A DNA stretch of 64,000 nucleotides from JABDMH01 sp965223165 (GTDB lineage Bacteria > Bacteroidota > Bacteroidia > Chitinophagales > Saprospiraceae). The position numbers and the translations under genes were made by a program. Positions 62,475 through 64,000 of this stretch are shown piece after piece. The stretch is taken from assembly GCA_965223165.1 (NCBI GenBank), contig CBDCVQ010000020.1, positions 1,674,001 through 1,738,000 of the forward strand. Reading direction: 5' to 3'. Below the pieces are notes generated by a model. That model did no database searches. It was given only the letters and a program-made list of their open reading frames with translations, and was not told the origin of the DNA. The number at the start of each line of letters is the position of its first letter. Within the stretch, counting starts at the first letter, position 1.

Positions 62475-63137
62475 CTAGTCTACTTTAATGAACTGAAAGA
62501 ATCTTTCGTCACCTGTCTCGATGAGTTTCCTAAACTGTGTCCTAGCGAGATCAAGATAATCGAGATCCAATTCTAACTTGGCCATCATAGCATCTCCTTT
62601 TGCCAGAACGGTATTCCACACCTTATCCAAATGCACGCCCCCATCTGCCAGCAGCGTCTTGGAATACTTTTCGATGATAAATGCCCTGGCCTCCTTTGTG
62701 GTCTTGAAGTCTCGTCCAAAGGTCTCCAGCAATTTGCGGCTGTCGCACGAGTAAATCAAGTCACTCATCCCTTTGATATTATCCGTTTGTAGATAGGCAT
62801 TAAATTGCTCCACAAAGTCTGCCCTTCGCTTCAGCCATTTAGGGTCGGTGCTCTTGCTTAGGTTTTCCCAAGTGGACTTCACATAACTCTTCAGTTCTAG
62901 CAATTTGTTATTCTTTAGCAAGATATCCACTTCGGCCTGATAGATATCATCAATTTCATGCTGGATCAACTCCGTCACTCTTGTCTCAAATCGCCTCACC
63001 TCACTGGCCGGGATATCGGCCGTGATACGCAAGGTATGTGCGACAGCGTCGATCTGCAAGGGTGTGCCATTTTTTGGTTCCTTCAAGGACGCCTTTCCCG
63101 AGCAGCTATTTAGGTGCTTGGCTTGTGCACTCAGCAT
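62475..63137 (-). CDS. Hypothetical protein
   Basis: 220 residues, no clear signal peptide, mostly charged helix: a basic patch near 14-30, then helices such as EVRRFETRVTELIQHEIDDIYQAEV and AFIIEKYSKTLLADGG. I do not recognise it. It follows the CBS-domain gene by 30 bases on the same strand and could be its operon partner. The first M at 63137 is unverified. Confidence 0.55.
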   Translation of the reverse strand: MLSAQAKHLNSCSGKASLKEPKNGTPLQIDAVAHTLRITADIPASEVRRFETRVTELIQHEIDDIYQAEVDILLKNNKLLELKSYVKSTWENLSKSTDPKWLKRRADFVEQFNAYLQTDNIKGMSDLIYSCDSRKLLETFGRDFKTTKEARAFIIEKYSKTLLADGGVHLDKVWNTVLAKGDAMMAKLELDLDYLDLARTQFRKLIETGDERFFQFIKVD

Positions 63138-63167
63138 GAGGAGATCTGACGCTTTGCAAAGACCGAA

Positions 63168-64000
63168 TCACTTCCCCTCTTCCTCCAAGCGATCAAGCAG
63201 CCGCGCGGTGATCCGCAAAAAGTCCATCTCGGTGATGATGCCAACCAACTCCGCCTGTTCGTTGACGACGGGAAGGGAGCCCACCTTATTTTCTCGCATG
63301 ATCGACATCGCTTCTTTGACGGTGGTCGATGGGCCCACTTTGATGGGTTCCTTGATCATGATGTCTCCCACAGAGGTAGTCTGTTTGCCTTCCTCCTTGT
63401 TCTTGAGCAGTTCACGCATGACCATGCGATGGGTGACCAGGCCTACCAGCTTGGCCTTCTCATCTTCCACGGGCATGTAGCGGATCCGGCGCCAGTCCAT
63501 CATTTCTCCCACCAGCTCCACGATATCTTCCTTTCGCACGGTGAAGAGGTCCGTCGTCATGCATTCGCCCACCGTGAGAGCAGATGGCTTGTAGTTGGGC
63601 AGGTCGCTGAGATCGGGAGCCGGCCATTCATGAATGGGTTTTTCTTGCATCTGGTTCTGCAGCGTGGTTGCGGTAAGTACGGTTAGCGCTTCGTCACGCT
63701 CGACCTCCTTGAGGAGTTTGGTGTATCCGCGGAGCATCCAGCGCGATCCATTGGTGTGGCTGGTGGCCCGTCCTTCGATGACATTCATGTAGCGATCGAT
63801 ATCCGCCGGATCGACCTGGCGAGCTTCCAGCCCCTGGCGAGCCATCGGGAGCAGCTCCTCCAGGATTAGCTCACGGGCATTGACCTTCTTATCGTCTAGC
63901 CAGCTGAAGGTGGTGTCAATGCCATACCGAGCCGCCTTCATAAAGTTGTCCTTGGCTTCGGCAAAGAGGAGTCGCTCCGTAATATCTTCGTACGTCTTGT
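63168..64000 (-). CDS. GCS2-like glutamate-cysteine ligase/CBS-domain fusion (5' truncated by window edge)
   Basis: The frame is open to base 64000; 277 codons are visible. The first part (FAEAKDNFMKAARYGIDTTF, NARELILEELLPMARQGLEA, TSHTNGSRWMLRGY) resembles the end of the carboxylate-amine ligase family related to glutamate-cysteine ligase GCS2. A pair of CBS domains follows (about 160-270 of the visible part): TVGECMTTDLFTVRKEDIV, RYMPVEDEKAKLVGLVTH, SVGDIMIKEPIKVGPS, GSLPVVNEQAELVGIIT. CBS pairs often bind adenosyl ligands, so ligase control by energy state is possible. The ATG at 63941 is internal, not the start. Confidence 0.78.
   Translation of the reverse strand, partial: KTYEDITERLLFAEAKDNFMKAARYGIDTTFSWLDDKKVNARELILEELLPMARQGLEARQVDPADIDRYMNVIEGRATSHTNGSRWMLRGYTKLLKEVERDEALTVLTATTLQNQMQEKPIHEWPAPDLSDLPNYKPSALTVGECMTTDLFTVRKEDIVELVGEMMDWRRIRYMPVEDEKAKLVGLVTHRMVMRELLKNKEEGKQTTSVGDIMIKEPIKVGPSTTVKEAMSIMRENKVGSLPVVNEQAELVGIITEMDFLRITARLLDRLEEEGK

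Overview
This window is chromosomal DNA of a member of the Bacteroidota, probably a Saprospiria/Lewinella-like gliding bacterium (the rank below phylum is inference). The signs are a TTTG-N19-TAAATTTG promoter in front of tRNA-Phe, start codons without strong Shine-Dalgarno sequences, type IX secretion (T9SS) and gliding genes (a PorE-like OmpA protein, a PorV/PorQ-family porin, GldH, T9SS C-terminal domains), a CarB of only 938 residues, a TonB-dependent receptor and a one-protein hybrid two-component system. Most of the window is dense housekeeping sequence with short overlaps between genes.

Layout. 1-9.1 kb: edge-truncated rhodanese lipoprotein, two OmpH/Skp chaperones separated by a 170-bp palindromic element, MscS channel, adenine deaminase, RsmG, GT2 glycosyltransferase, secreted GH5 enzyme, MtfA-like protein without zinc ligands. 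9.1-16.7 kb: tRNA-Phe, Ogt, apaG-gmk-yicC on the minus strand, then HU, TPR protein, a 31-residue basic protein and RNase G, a MurG-like glycosyltransferase, Pth. 16.7-24.1 kb: two copies of a long intergenic repeat, radical SAM/SPASM enzyme, TPR protein, and a porE-like/rlmD/126-residue/rfbA operon. 24.1-33.9 kb: VWA protein, GlsB-like protein, flippase-like membrane protein, grpE-dnaJ-gldH, AMP nucleosidase, carB, D-2-hydroxyacid dehydrogenase.

33.9-42.6 kb is the most distinctive block: a TonB-dependent receptor, a 1317-residue secreted protein and a PorV/PorQ-family barrel in one tight operon, which looks like a dedicated outer-membrane assembly/export unit. Next come greA (behind a promoter and an intrinsic terminator, so probably attenuated), a HIT protein, a geranylgeranylglyceryl-phosphate-synthase-type enzyme, an outer-membrane gluzincin/propeller/barrel protein and rsgA. 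mscL (49.0-49.4 kb) is bracketed by two copies of a 54-55-bp inverted-repeat element. Aconitase and an S9 peptidase follow.

54.4-64 kb looks more accessory: a frameshifted Fic gene, a hybrid two-component sensor without an adjacent polysaccharide locus, a di-heme peroxidase, the C-terminal remnant of an AAA/DUF4143 ATPase between two different 33-bp-period repeats, an unrecognised protein, and the end of a glutamate-cysteine-ligase-like/CBS protein running off the right edge. No rRNA, CRISPR array, intact insertion sequence or prophage was seen.
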